NCBI RefSeq assembly: GCF_024586455.1 | Contig: NW_026089735.1 | Span: 1 to 64,000, forward strand | Length of the DNA stretch: 64,000 nucleotides | Reading direction: 5' to 3' | Source: Bactrocera neohumeralis | Taxonomy: Eukaryota > Arthropoda > Insecta > Diptera > Tephritidae | Part shown: positions 51,792 to 63,046 of the stretch, in pieces | Numbering within the stretch: the first letter of the stretch is position 1 | Layout: each line of letters opens with the position of its first letter | Made by a program: the position numbers and the translations under genes | The notes under the pieces: generated by a model | Seen by the model: the letters and a program-made list of their open reading frames with translations, nothing else | Database searches by the model: none | What the model was told of the DNA's origin: nothing

Positions 51792-53080
51792 TCAGCAATT
51801 ATTTTTCCATGCTAACGTTATAGATGAATCGCTCCAAGCAAATATTTCTCTGTTGATAACTGTTTTTATCCTTTGTAGCAATTTAGCATGTGGGTCAGTC
51901 GCGCATAGTTCTAGTTTTAGCAACGTTTTCTTATTTCTAGTTGGATTTACTTTAGTTTTACCAGCAACTATTGTTATAACTGATCCCAATTTAGCATATA
52001 CAACTGCTGCATAAGCTTTTTCTGAAGCATCTGCGAATACATATAGTTCAAATTTAAAGTTGTTTTTTGTTTCTAACCATCTAGGACTTTTAATTCTTAT
52101 TATCTCTGGTATATGCTGCATAAGCTCTTGCCATTCTTTTGTTAAATTCTCGTCAAGTAACTCGTCCGGTTGAGATTCATCAACCAAAGTTTCTGTATAA
52201 ACAACTTTGCTATTACTGTTATTGGTGAAAGCCATCCCATTGGGTTGAAAATTTGCGCTAAATCAGATACATTTTGTCTTTTTGTAACTAGCTTATGCGT
52301 TGAAAGATTCGTATTAAATCCAAACATGTCTTTGGTAGGATCCCATTGAATACCCAATGTTTTTATTGTTTCGTCTTCTGCTATTTTTATTACTTCATTT
52401 GCGCCATTTATTGGAATTGTTGCTACGATCTCACTGTTGTTTGACATCCACTTCCTTGAGTGAAATCCATATTTTTGTAGTTGTTTCGATATTTCATACT
52501 TACATTCATTTATTGAATCTGCTCCTGTCATTAAATCGTCGAAGTAGAAGTCGTTTTTAATGATGTTTAAAAGCAAATAGTCGTGAGGCTCGCAGAAATC
52601 GGCAATTTATTGTAAAGTTCTCGTTGTCGGGAAAGGAGCTGATGCTCCATACGTAACTGTTTGTAGTTTGTATTCTTCCATCGGCTCTCCTTTGGTTTCT
52701 CTCTACAATATACGTTGATAATCTTGATCACTCTCTGTTATTTTAATTTGTCGAAACATCTTTTCAATATCACTTATTAATACATATGGCCAAAGTGTCC
52801 ATTTGATTATAATGTCAAATATATCATTTTGAAGTCTCGGTCCTATGAAGAGGATGTCATTTAAACTACTTCCATTTGTAGTTTTTGCAGACGCATCGAA
52901 AACTACTCGTAAATAGTTTAGTTGTTAGACTGCCTTCTCGAATCACTGCTTGGTGTGGCAAATAGTATTTTCCGCATCTATTTTCACTTGCTTTTTTAAT
53001 GTGACCCATTTCTAAATATTCTCTCATAAATTGCACGTATTGTTTTCTTAACTCGTCATTTGTAGCGAACTTTTTTCAAG
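51792..53080 (-). pseudogene. BEL/roo-like RT and RNase H
   Basis: RT start (YVQFMREYLEMGHIKKASEN, YYLPHQAVIREG) near 53050-52920 is badly decayed. The palm YxDD box appears as DFYFDDLMTGA at about 52555-52520, then SRKWMSNNSEIVATIP and TKTLGIQWDP-like text. 52235-51792 gives connection and RNase H (LYVFADASEKAYAAVVYAK, LLKLELCAT, REIFAWSDSSITLAW). BEL-type enzymes; broken into several frames. Confidence 0.8.
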
Positions 53081-53081
53081 A

Positions 53082-54150
53082 TTAAGAAACCTCGCCATAT
53101 CTTGTTTGCGATTGTCGCATAATTATTTTTTCTTTTTTAAAAGGTAGATTGACAACAAATCGATTATTTTCATCTTTTACTGTAGTTTTTAAAAAAATGT
53201 TTAGGCATTCATCATCTGGAGTTGTGGTGTCTTCTATTTCCCAAAACTTCTCCAATGTTGTAGTAACCGCTGCTAAAATTGTGTTGTTTTTTCTCGGTTG
53301 TTGTAAAACTCCCGACAATATCTAGCCCAATTTCGTAGCTTGACCTAGTATTCGATCCTTTTTAAATATGCCTTCTTCTAGTATGTCAGCATATATATCA
53401 CTTCCAATGACAACATCGATCTGATTTATTGAAATTGGGATCAGCTAAAGTATAGTTTTTCCGTTGTTCTACATCCCATTTAAACGATTTGTCTGGTTGA
53501 GAACTAGCTAATTTCGGCAAAACTAGTGCTTCCACATTGTATGCTTCGTTGCTTAGGAATCTCGACTTGATTTCAATGCTGATTTTAAATTTCGACACTC
53601 CCACTGTGGTATTTCCTAAACCTTGTAGTTCAGTTACTTCTCTTATTTTAGGTAAATGAAGTATTTGAGCGGCTCCTTCGGAAATAGTAGTCTTTTGAGA
53701 TCCTTGGTCATTAGAGCTCGCAGTGTGACATACCCTCCATCTGCTGCCTTTACTCTTATTTGTACTGTTACCAGGAGTATCGCTGTTTCCGAATGTTTCG
53801 TCATCATTGTGGAGGATTTTTTTGTGATAATTTCTTCATTTCCTTTGTTTCCTTTTTGAATTCATTGTAATGCAATAAATTATGATGATTTCTTTTACAC
53901 TTATTGCACTTTTCTTATTACTACAATTGCCTTCATATACATGATCAAAGCAAATGTAGTATAGCTTGTTGCTTGCTATGAATTTCCTTCGATTCATCGT
54001 AATCAATGCCTGGAACTTTCTGCATTCAAAAATTTGATACCCAAGAATTTTGCAATATACACAATTTTTTTGTGCAGCTGTATAAAATGTAGGTGTTCGC
54101 TGTGGCTGCTTTTGATAGTTCCATTTAGCTGTTTTCTGTCTCGTATTGCT
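53082..54150 (-). pseudogene. BEL/roo-like Gag zinc knuckle, protease and linker
   Basis: Cys/His motifs near 54080-53940 (NCVYCKILGYQIFEC; YYICFDHVYEGNC) are zinc-knuckle like. The protease active site reads DQGSQKTTISEGAAQILHLP at about 53716-53660, the DxGS form used by BEL/Pao. 53604-53398 continues (VGVSKFKISIEIKSR, YNVEALVLPKLAS, LADPNF). 53318-53082 (LEKFWEIEDT, RFVVNLPFKKE) is the linker to RT. Frame changes at about 53600 and 53390. Confidence 0.75.
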
Positions 54151-54167
54151 TAGGCAATGATTTTCAC

Positions 54168-54302
54168 ATTTTTATGAGCAAGTTTCATATTACAATTTTG
54201 TTGCTTACCATTGCACTTGACATTTAGAGGACTGTATTTTCTTTGCATTTAATGTATTGTTTACATGTGTATATTTATGTATTAATGTACTTGTGTTACA
54301 AA
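54168..54302 (-). repeat. Candidate BEL LTR copy, right
   Basis: Begins TGATTTTCACA and ends GTGTTACA on the plus strand, so it has TG...CA ends. Shared with 40262-40398 at roughly 85-90 % by eye. No convincing primer site next to it, because broken Gag follows directly. Confidence 0.5.
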
Positions 54303-54632
54303 TTTAATTTTCTATATATCATTCTATCTTAAGAAATAAATTGTTATGTTTATATACTTATGAACAGATGTTCATTGCAACAATGTAACAAAATTAATTG
54401 CGACATTATAAAGTTCAACAACATAAAGAAATTTGTTAAAAAAAAACGTCCGCTTCAGCTCTCGGAATCGAATGATATTTCTGCTAATCATTGAAAATAT
54501 ACAAACCTCCACTTCCATCTTCACCTTGGGGTGTGCTGCCACAGCTCGATAGGTGACAATCGCTCACCACTTGGTTTGCTGCGATAACTCGATACGCGGG
54601 ACTTGTTTCCTAAGAAAATCACTTAAAGGGGT
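54303..54632. other. Spacer between the two BEL-type elements
   Basis: AT-rich left half. The right half (54480-54610) is more mixed and possibly transcribed DNA, but I see no frame or splice pattern to support a gene. Confidence 0.35.
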
Positions 54633-55084
54633 TGAAAAAATCGTAAGCGTTTTTAAGATTAAAATTAAACACGTCGGACTCACTGAGATGCGCAACTACG
54701 AACTAATTGCCTGTGCTAAGTTCGAGTTTAAAAAATTCCGGTAAAAATTGAAAAGGGTCCGTTCGCGGGTATAGTCTTTAATACAATAGCATTCTTTATT
54801 TCAACAGTTCATTAGTTAGCCTAAATCTTAACCTAACGGCTTAGACTAGAGGTAAGTATGTATACAAAAGGGGGTAAGTATGTAGTTCTAATTCAATTCA
54901 GCATCTTAAGTTCATTGTAATAGATTATTCTAATACATAGGTAGTAGATTATGGTTCTACTTGTATATTATAGAAATTGTAAGTATTTTACATAATGTAA
55001 AAGATTTTATAATGTATACAAATATTTTAACAAATTTAGTTCTTAAAAAATATTTTTTGATTTATAAAGTCGCATGACGCAACA
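54633..55084 (-). repeat. BEL/Pao 3' LTR
   Basis: Plus-strand ends TGAAAAAATCG ... GACGCAACA, so TG...CA. Contains TCGCGGGTATAGTCTTTAAT and CTAACGGCTTAGACTAGAGG, both found again in the right LTR. On the minus strand a purine-rich AAGGTGGCCGG precedes it. Confidence 0.88.
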
Positions 55085-55102
55085 CCGGCCACCTTGACAG
55101 GA

Positions 55103-56063
55103 TCATGATCCTTCAACTTCGACAGGCAGCAGGGCGAGCTTGTGAGCAGGGCGCTTAATGGTGCCTGCTTTGGTTGCCACGTCTGCCACTCGCACCTTTC
55201 CGTCTCGTCCTTCTACGGTTGCGGCGATTCGTCCTAGTGCCCACTGCTGCGGTGGCGTGTTGTCTTCGTGGACGAGAACGAGATCGCCGGGCTGCAGGTT
55301 ACGTTTCGGGTGCAGCCATTTGTTGCGCTCCTGAAGACTGGTAATGTACGTTTTGGACCACTGTCGCCAAAACTGTTGCTTGAGACAGCAAACAAGTTGC
55401 CATCTCTCGCAACAGCGAACTGGGTCCGTTGAGACTTCTGCCGGTGGTAAGGCTCGGAGGGAGCACCCTATTAGTAGGTGTGCTGGAGTCAATGCTTCGC
55501 CGTCGTTGGGATCCTGGCTCAAAGGTGCGAGGGGCCGCGAGTTGAGGATGGCCTCCACTTCGGCCAGCAGTGTTCCTAGCTCTTCGGCGGTGAGCAGCAC
55601 GTTGCCCATTGCGCGCACGGCGAGGTGTTTGGCGGACTTCACTGCCGCCTCCCATAACCCGCCGAAGTGCGGCGACCTCGGTGGTATAAAGGCGAATTTG
55701 AACCCTTCTACGGCGGCGAATTCCATTACTTCCGGAGACTGGGACAAAAACGCCTCTTTGAGTTCGCACAACTTGCGATCGGTGCCGACGAAGTTCGTTG
55801 CGTTGTCGCTGTATATCATCTGTGGCATCCCTCGGCGACCAATGAACCTTTTTCAGGGCGAGAATAAAGGAATTAGTTGATAAGTCAGAAACTAATTCTA
55901 AGTGTACTGCTTTAGACGTGAAACAAACGAAAACTGCGATATAGGTTTTTACGGGTGGTCGACCGCGTAGTTTTAATGTAGTATAAATTGGACCACAAAA
56001 ATCTACGCCACTTATGAGAAAGGGTCGTAGCGCTCGAAGTCTTTTAACTGGCAAGTTTCCCAT
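55103..56063 (-). pseudogene. BEL/Pao integrase core and C-terminal domain
   Basis: Core start at 56063: MGNLPVKRLRALRPFLISGV, then DFCGPIY with the first catalytic Asp, TYIAVFVCFTSKAVHLELVS. A shift near 55840 moves the rest to 55828-55103: MIYSDNATNFVGTDRKL (second Asp), FIPPRSPHFGGLWEAAVKSA, LLAEVEAILNSRPLAPLS (catalytic Glu), then the C-terminal WRQWSKTYITSLQERNKW and PGDLVLVHEDN. Both catalytic parts are well preserved, with codon use more GC-rich than the rest, so decay here is recent or slight. Confidence 0.85.
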
Positions 56064-57269
56064 TATTTGGCTTTGCAGCTTCGGCTTATAATGAAGGCAG
56101 TGTACAGTTTCTTACGGTTCTGCTGCATGCTTCTCTTGCAGTAATCAGCCATATGCGTTCTCGAAGAAGCGCAACCAACGTTTTTGCCCCTGCATGGTGA
56201 TTTCGAAAGTGCACGAACTATGTATAAATAATTGATAACGAAGTGCGAATTCTTATTTAGTAATAATGGGAATTTGGCATCGTATGGAAGAGGTGCATTT
56301 AAAAGGCGACCTCCTACTCGGATTAATTTGAATGAAAGCGACGTATCCGAGTACTCATGCAAAAACGGATTGAGTTTTTGCAAGTTTGCGGGTAGCGTGG
56401 TGCCTTTCGTCAGTTTTTGGATTTCATTCGCAAATTCCGAATGTTGAATCACCTGAACAATTTTCAAAAAACTCAAGTGTAATTCGTCAGATGTCAGGTC
56501 CGTTCCCTCCGTAGACATTTTTGGTCGTTTAATCCACCGTAATAGATAGGCAACCACACGAAGCAATTTTTGATGAGAAGAGAATTTTTCTATAAAGTTC
56601 AATAGTGTATTCTCTTTCACATTTATGGCTAGTGCGAAAGTATTTTTCTTCTTCTCTAATGCTTCATCGTCTGGGGAGAGCTGGAAGTGAGTGTTAATTG
56701 GCCATAAAGCGGTGTCTTCTAGGAGGAACTGTGGACCGTCAAACCATATTGAATTATTCAATTCATCCACGTTGCAACCCCGAGACACTTGATCTAGAGG
56801 ATTTTGTTTTGTTGGCACATGTCGCCAATTTATATTGTCAGTCAATTCTTGGATTTCAGAAACTCTATTTGCAACAAAGGTTTGCAATGAAGATGGATGC
56901 GTTTTTACCCAATGCAATACGATTTCAGAGTCTGTCCAAAATATAATTTTTTCAAATTTGATTCAACATTGGCGCAATTCGTGACCATACTTTGGCAAGA
57001 AGATGTGCTGCCGAGAGCTCGAGACGCGGAAGAGACTTGGTTTTCAGCGGAGCCACTCTAGACTTTGCAGTAAGCAGCGTACATTTGACACCACTAGCTG
57101 ATTGGCTTCGTATGTATATGCGGCATCCGTACGCTCTTATTGAAACGTCAGAGAAGCCATGTATTTGGCAGATAGCACTCGACTCTAGATTTACGTATCG
57201 AGGAATGCTAATTGATGACAGCTGCAGTAGGTTGGCTTTAAAGTTCTGCCAGCTAGTGTCAAGGCGCAA
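56063..57269 (-). pseudogene. BEL/Pao RNase H and integrase zinc region
   Basis: 57269-56952: LESSAICQIHGFSDVSIRAY, GCRIYIRSQSASG, AKSRVAPLKTKSLPRLELSA. 56917-56063: WRHVPTKQNPLDQVSRGCNV, WFDGPQFLLEDTALWP, then FKLIRVGGRLLNAPLPYDAK, FPLLLNKNSHFVINYL and the zinc-binding Cys/His region near 56150-56060, the last in changing frames. Joins RT on its right and the integrase core on its left. Confidence 0.8.
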
Positions 57270-57289
57270 TGGAATCGACTCATCCCAAT

Positions 57290-58172
57290 CTAGTTTTTGA
57301 GATCATGAAATTTGGCATCCAAAACAAATCGAAACAAATCCTCTTTCGGCAACCAATGGATTCCTAGTGTTTTAGTTGAGTTTTTGTCATTGAAGCTTAA
57401 CGAATTTTCAGGACAATTACTGTCGATAAATTTAAGGTGGTTCGAAAACCATTTCGTTAAGGTGAATCCGGCCGAGTTTAATATTTTAATTACTTCACTT
57501 CTTATAAGATCTAGAGACTCAAAATTTTCAGATCCTGTTAATAAGTCATCAACATAAAAGTCTCTTTTAATGGCCAATGAACCGAGTGTGTATTGAGTTG
57601 TATTAGCATCGCTGAGCATTTGTAAACACCGAGTGCAAGAAATGGTGCAGACGCAGTGCCGTAAGTGACGGTGTTAAGTCGAAAAATCTGAATTTGCTCT
57701 AAGGGATGCTCTCTCCACACAATGAGCTGACAGTTTCTGTCTTCTTCATGTATGATTATTTGGCGGTACATTTTAGTAATGTCTGCCGTTAAAGCGTACT
57801 TATGTAAACAAAAACGAAGAAGAGTTGAGTACAATTCTTCTTGGATGGTTGGGCCTACCATCAAAAGTTCATTTAATGAAATTTGAGAAGAAGTACGACT
57901 CAAAGACGCATCGCATCAAAGACAACTCGTAATTTTGTTGTTTTGCTTTCGGGCCTCAAAACACACTGATGCGGAATGAAATAGTGTGGTTCACTCGGGA
58001 TCTTATTATTTGTTAGGCTCATATGACTCAGCGCTTTATACTCATTCATGAAGTCCAGATACATTTTACGAAGTTCTGGATCTTTCAATGTTTTCTTCTC
58101 CAGGGCCTGAAATCGCCGAACAGCTATTTCAGAGGAGTGACCGAGTAACTTACGGTCAGTCTTAAAGGGCAT
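57290..58172 (-). pseudogene. BEL/Pao reverse transcriptase
   Basis: 58172-57900: LLGHSSEIAVRRFQALEKKT, PHQCVLRPESKTTKLRVVFD. 57903-57538: MSRTSSQISLNELLMVGP, ALTADITKMYRQIIIHEEDR, TVTYGTASAPFLAL. 57619-57290: DFYVDDLLTGSENF with Tyr-Val-Asp-Asp at plus 57545-57556, then KTLGIHWLPKEDLF. Two shifts (about 57900 and 57600); the domain is otherwise complete. Confidence 0.85.
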
Positions 58173-58391
58173 TCTGACTTGAAGCCTTCCTGAAGGTAAT
58201 ACTTCAGTTGTATTGACGAAAAATCGTTCACACTCATTTTGTTCAGGTGTGAATTTGTTGCCACTTGTTTCTGAAGGAAGTTCTTCCAGAGCCCAGAATT
58301 TTTGGACTACTGAATCTATTGACGTTAAGTCTTCTTCAGTTTGGCATAGTGTGCTATTTACTTCGGGAGGAGGACTAAGACTGCTGACATA

Positions 58392-58808
58392 TTAGCCAGA
58401 AACAATCCATCCCAAAAGAGTTTTCTGTAGCGTTGGTTGATTAGGGCCACTTTTAATTTGACTAACCGCTAATAAATCGAAAAAGGTTTCTGCTCTTAAT
58501 AACATATCGATCTTTTGATATTTTTGAAATTCTGTATCCGCCAATTTAATATTGTGCGAAATTTTCCAACTATTAACATTAATGGTATGGTCTGGATGAT
58601 TAGCCGAAATACATCGCATAATCCAGAATTCCGTCGAAAATTCATAATTATTTACGCGCGACTTAACAAATGGGCTTAATTTGGCCCCGACTTTTGTACT
58701 TGAATTTCCAGTCCCTATAATATCTAAAGTCCTATTTTGCTGTCGAATCCGCAGTTTTTGGGCCAAATCCTCCGTCATAAAGTCTATTTGACTTGCTGAG
58801 TCTAGCAA
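58392..58808 (-). pseudogene. BEL/Pao protease
   Basis: MLDSASQIDFMTEDLAQKL starts at 58808 with Asp-Ser-Ala-Ser in place of the usual DxGS, then TLDIIGTGNSSTKVG, CISANHPDH, IKLADTEFQKYQKIDMLL and LQKTLLGWIVSG, ending at 58392. The ALLDSAS-type start fits Pao proteases; the Gly of the active-site triad is Ala here. Between this and RT (58180-58390) the linker is decayed. Confidence 0.75.
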
Positions 58809-58912
58809 GGCTCTTGCGGGCAGGTACTCTCAACAGCTTGATCTCACCAGAATAACTGCTGTTGCCAACATTAGCCGATCAGGCACACTTATTGTATGCA
58901 TTGCGTGTGTAG

Positions 58913-60063
58913 TTATTGTTTGTTGCGGATGAGGTTCAGCAGCGAATACTGATGCAGTAAGGTGTGGTGGGACCGGTTACTCACGCGACATCGATCCGCT
59001 CTGCATTTGGATACCGTATGTCCCTTACGCAAATAATTTATGCATAAGGGCACCGATTTAACAAACTCAAATCTCTGTTGAACAGAGAGAGTTTTAAAAG
59101 TGGGGTAAGCTGTTAAATAGTGGTCCTGCGATTTACACTGATGGCATGTCGGCTGCTTTGTATTCGCTGCAACTAAAGCGGACTTCGTTCCATGCAGGTG
59201 AGGCTGTTTCACGTGGTTCGCGCTGGGTGCTGCTATGGGTCTCGTCCTCGAAGATGATGCGCCTTCAGCTAATACGTGCTGGTACCGTCTATTTAAGGTA
59301 GCTTCACAATCCTTCCACAATGGTAACTGTCGTAATCCAGCTGTTCTTCCCACTTTGATCGGGTGGCAGAGTCAACTTTTGTCATGACTATGTGAATAAT
59401 TATCGCATATGTGATTTGTTTCTCATCGCCCAGCGATAGCAATGAGTCATATAGAGCCGACACTTCATCAATCATCGCATCGGGGCCAATGGCTTAGGGA
59501 TAGTTGGCAGCTCAAAAAGTTTTGAAATCGTATTAAAAAAAAATCAAACATTTATTGTCGTAAACCTTTTTGAGACTTGCCAACGCCTTCGGATAATTTT
59601 TGTCCGACATTTGAAACGCCTTTACCATGCCCAGAGCCTCACCAGATAGACAATTAACCAGATGGTTAAATTTTTCAATGTCTGGGATGTTTGGATCATT
59701 GTGAACCAAACTCTCAAACAAACTCATGAAATTTTTAAATTCCGAATATTCTCCCTTGAATTTCGGCAAATTCATTTTTGGGAGCCTTGAGCTGTAAGAC
59801 GTTACGAATGATGTTTCAGCAATAGATGTTCTATTTTTGGCCAAAATTGTTTTAATTATAGATTTTGTTTCTACAATTATGTCCTCTAACTCCCCTCGGG
59901 CCATGTCGTCTTCATCAATCTCTTCAATTTTAGATTGACATTTCATCAATTTCTCACTATATGAGTTTAGTATATTAAGACGACATTCCAATTCGATTGG
60001 ATCTAATGACATAGTCTTTTCTAGTAGACCCGTTTTTATGCGTAAAATGCTACTTTTCGCCAC
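58913..60063 (-). pseudogene. BEL/Pao Gag
   Basis: 60063-59533: coiled-coil N-terminus (LLEKTMSLDPIELECRLNIL, YSEKLMKCQSKIEEIDEDDM) and the DUF1759 core (LPKMNLPKFKGEYSEFKNFM, SLFESLVHNDPNIPDIEKFN, CLSGEALGMVKAF). 59475-58913: MIDEVSALYDSLLSLGDEKQ, WEEQLDY, then zinc knuckles CHQCKSQDHYLTAYP and CINYLRKGHTVSKC, the first with its last Cys changed. Breaks near 59540 and 59350. Confidence 0.8.
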
Positions 60064-60192
60064 CGTCCTTTGACGCTTTAATGACTTTTAGTCGATCAAC
60101 TCCTTACTTGGAGAGAGGTTGGCGATAGTTGGCTTTGGCTTGATCATTTTTGCTTGTTTAAATTAAATTTTGTGAAAAAAAGAGACTATACA
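60064..60192 (-). other. BEL/Pao leader next to gag
   Basis: Short non-coding stretch between the gag ATG and the tandem repeats; nothing recognised. Confidence 0.4.
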
Positions 60193-60371
60193 GGTTGGCA
60201 ACAGATATATTAAGAATCGATAACGAAACCGAAAAATATATTTGTATCGATTCCCAAATATACGAAAGCCAAACCAGTAGCAATAAAGGTTGGCAACAAA
60301 TATATTTGGAATGGGTTACGAAAACGAGAAAAATAATATCGATTCTCAAGTATACGAAAGCCAACCGATGA
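60191..60371 (-). repeat. Two tandem repeats of about 97 bp in the BEL/Pao leader
   Basis: AGGTTGGCAACAGATATATT at 60191 and AGGTTGGCAACAAATATATT at 60288 begin two copies. Each contains ATCGATTC.CAA.TATACGAAAGCCAA; CGAAACCG-type text differs. Confidence 0.75.
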
Positions 60372-61319
60372 GGTATGCAAAATGAGCAATAGCACAGTTG
60401 AGCGTTCTGGAATTTTTTTTTTTTTAAGAAGAAAATTTTCCAAAGAACCGGATTGTAAAACTTTATTTTGTTTAAAATGCTTTGTCTGCAATAAATAAAA
60501 ATGTCGCACCTTAATGTTTAATTAAGAATGCTACCGCCAATCCCACAATCCCCCTTTCACTTAGATGATTATATTAAGATATGATAAATATGAAATAATA
60601 TAAAAATATACGTCTATGAAAAATTGTGAAAAGAGGGAGAGCCAAAAACTGAAAGCGTGCACTTGCTCTTTTTGTTTTTTTTTTACTTTGCGTGTTTTTC
60701 TTTATTCGCACCACGTTCAGTGAATCACACTCGTTACCTGTTGTGAATGCATAGGCAGTTTGCCTGCGTTCACTTCCCTTTTGCAGAGAATGCAATTGCT
60801 GCTCATTCCCACGAAGCAGAGGATCTGGCGTCGATGTTAGCAGCGACAGAGTTGACGTTAGCAGTGACGGTGTTGACGTTGACGCAGCAGCAGTGGTACG
60901 ATGGCGTTGACGCAATCCCGTTCGGTACCGACGTGATGTTATCCCAAATAGCTGTTTAACCTTTTAACGGCCGAAGTTATCGGTTTTTGGTTTTACGGCT
61001 CTTTTTTTTTTTAAAGGGTTTGTACCTCTTTTCCAGCACTCGCGACACTTTTTTTTTCAACGGCACTTTATGTTTTTGGCGGTAGTTTTTAATAAATTTA
61101 CTTTACCGCAATAAATCTCCTGCACTAACTTTATCAGAAAAAATAAATACAAATGCTTTTGTTTTAACATTGCATTTATTTTAACACTCCAATGTATGCC
61201 GTTTAACCGAATTATCCACCTTTTAGTTTCGGTTTCTCTTCTTTTCTTTCTTTGTGTTAACGCACAATTAGGATTTAAGGTGGGCTGGATCAATATTAGT
61301 ATATTGCCCTTTTAAGGTC
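60372..61319 (-). other. BEL/Pao leader, GACGTTAGCAGTGAC-rich part
   Basis: Includes imperfect short repeats GTTGACGTTAGCAG(C/T)GAC at about 60833-60895 and several poly-T/A runs. A 113-codon minus frame (60915-60574) is Ser/Thr-rich low complexity and unlikely to code. The left boundary of the following Tc3-like insertion is not clear. Confidence 0.4.
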
Positions 61320-61929
61320 CTTGCTGTCTCAAACTCAATTAGATTTAGGGCCGGACTTAAGGCGGACCAGTCCAATACAGGCAATTTTCGCCCGTAAAGA
61401 TGGATTTGGTGACCTAAACTGTGTGTATTGAAGCATTGTCCTACTGAAAAGTCCTGTCTTCGACTTATAAATTGCCACCAAATTCTATTAATTCACTCTA
61501 CAGGAAACCCACATACATTTGAATATTCATTAGGGTAAAGATGTAGCACTTATATGGCTTTCCCCTGTGGCAGAACGCAGCCCATACCATCCCACTGCCA
61601 CCGCCAAACCCTCGCTTAAGACAGGATCGCCGATCCTGGCGCATATCTCTCCTATATCTTTTGCAACTATCAGGGTCATCTAGATTGAACTTCTTTTCAT
61701 TACTAAAAATTACGTTATGCCATTCTTAGCATCAAAGACGGTACTTATTTGCAAACTCCATGCGAGCCTTCAAGTGTCGCTGTGAAGGCTTGGGTTTAGG
61801 CACCATGGGGGTATTTTTCAGTAATGGATTTTTATGGATTCTTTGCACTATTCGACTGTCAGTTATTTGGAGACCCATACGACCTTAAATTCTTTCGCTA
61901 CTCATTAAATCAACCACAGCATCCTTGTA

Positions 61930-62841
61930 TCGGGTGATTTTTTTTGATAACTTTTTTTATAAAATTTGCAAAATCTCATCGGTTCTTTATTTGAAACGTT
62001 AGATTGGTTCATGACATTTACTTTTTGAAGATAATTTCATTTAAATGTTGACCGCGGCTGCGTCTTAGGTGGTCCATTCGAAAAGTCCAATTTTGGGCAA
62101 CTTTTTCGAGCATTTCCCGGAATAGCCCGAATTTCTTCGGAAATGTTGCTGGCTTATTTCTGTAGACTTTAGACTTGACGTAGCCCCACAAAAAATAGTC
62201 TAAAGGCGTTAAATCGCATGATCTTGGTGGCCAACTTACGGGTCCATTTCTTGAGATGAATTGTTCTCGAAGTTTTCCCTCAAAATGGCCGTTAGAATCG
62301 CGAGCTGTGTGGCATGTAGCGCCATCTTGTTGAAACCACATGTCAACCAAGTTCAGTTCTTCCATTTTTGGCAACAAAAAGTTTGTTAGCATCGAACGAT
62401 AGCGATCGCCATTCACCGTAACGTTGTGTCCAACAGCATCTTTGAAAAAATACGGTCCAATGATGCCCCCAGCGTACAAACCACACCAAACAGTGCATTT
62501 TTTCGGGATGCATGGGCAGTTGGCCACCAAGATCATGCGATTTAACGCCTTTAGACTATTTTTTGTGGGGCTACGTCAAGTCTAAATACAGAGCAACTAT
62601 TCCAGCTTTGGAAGACAACATTTCCGAAGAAACGGGCTATTTCGAAATGCTCGAAAAAGTTGCCCAAAATTGACTTTCCGAACCCTAAGACGCAGCCGCG
62701 GTCAACATTTAAATGAAATTATCTTCAAAAAGCAATGTCATGAACCAATCTAACGTTTCAAATAAAGAACCGATGAGATTTTGCAAATTTTTGCGTTTTT
62801 TTTTTTAAAAAAAGTTATCAAGCTCTTAAAAAATCACCCGA
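61930..62841. mobile_element. Palindromic mariner-like element nested in the Tc3-like gene
   Basis: Ends TCGGGTGATTTTTT at 61930 and the reverse complement at 62841, each next to TA (61928-61929, 62842-62843). Inverted arms of about 310-325 bases (61930-62237 and 62518-62841) each encode the same transposase C-terminus, facing outward. The unique middle is only about 280 bases. It thus looks like two right halves joined head to head, with the transposase N-terminal half absent. Confidence 0.88.
62018..62536 (-). pseudogene. Mariner-like transposase C-terminal half
   Basis: The frame opens in the right arm (MILVANCPCIPKK) and continues TVWCGLYAGGIIGPYFFKDA, MEELNLVDMWFQQDGATCHT with a catalytic Asp, WPPRSCDLTPLDYFLWGYVK with the third acidic position, and ends VAQNWTFRMDHLRRSRGQHL to the stop at 62018. 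Because the first catalytic Asp and the DNA-binding half are missing it cannot be active. The family is the same as in 12498-13550 and 26973-27180. Confidence 0.85.
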
Positions 62842-63046
62842 TATTTGCCGTTTGCAACGCAAATCGATGTTGCTTTTCCGCCCACTTCGTCGAATTGTAC
62901 CATGTTAACTTAAATTTTTTAGGTAATTAGAGATGCAGTTCCGGTGTCGGTTTATTTTTTTTGCGATATTGGTGATATTCGCACCGCTATCATGTATTCC
63001 TTTAATGATACCTTGTTCAGGGTCTGTCAAACTGGTTTCATGAGGC

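Larger units (their letters stand above)
48830..54167 (-). mobile_element. BEL/roo-like element with env-like region
   Basis: Minus orientation: gag zinc knuckle, protease, RT, RNase H, integrase and then about 1.6 kb of env-like frames. Domain text is BEL/Pao, and the presence of an env-like gene after integrase resembles the roo branch. Gag's N-terminal half is missing where the candidate LTR at 54168 abuts the zinc-knuckle region. All parts carry stops or shifts. AT-rich throughout. Confidence 0.8.
61320..63046 (-). pseudogene. Tc3-like transposase, split by a second transposon
   Basis: From ATG 63046 on the minus strand: MPHETSLTDPEQGIIKGIHD, SGANITNIAKKINRHRNCIS, then GRKSNIDLRCKRQI up to the insertion at 62842. 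Past the insertion (below 61930): IQRIHKNPLLKNTPMVPKPK, QRHLKARMEFANKY, IFSDEKKFNLDDPD (first catalytic Asp), FGGGSGMVWAAF, a broken QDNASIHT block (second Asp) and VLDWSALSPALNLIE. The order and motifs are those of Tc3-type elements. Several stops. Termini not identified. Confidence 0.75.

Noticed and set aside
55299..55840. Continuation of the 56063 frame as an Arg-rich protein
   Set aside because: After the shift at about 55840 this frame is a shadow of the well-conserved integrase core read at 55828-55103.
55344..55880. 178-codon plus-strand frame
   Set aside because: Antisense shadow of the GC-rich integrase region; composition follows the minus-strand codons.
60574..60915. 113-codon minus-strand Ser/Thr-rich frame
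   Set aside because: Comes from short tandem repeats in the BEL/Pao leader; no domain and no start context.
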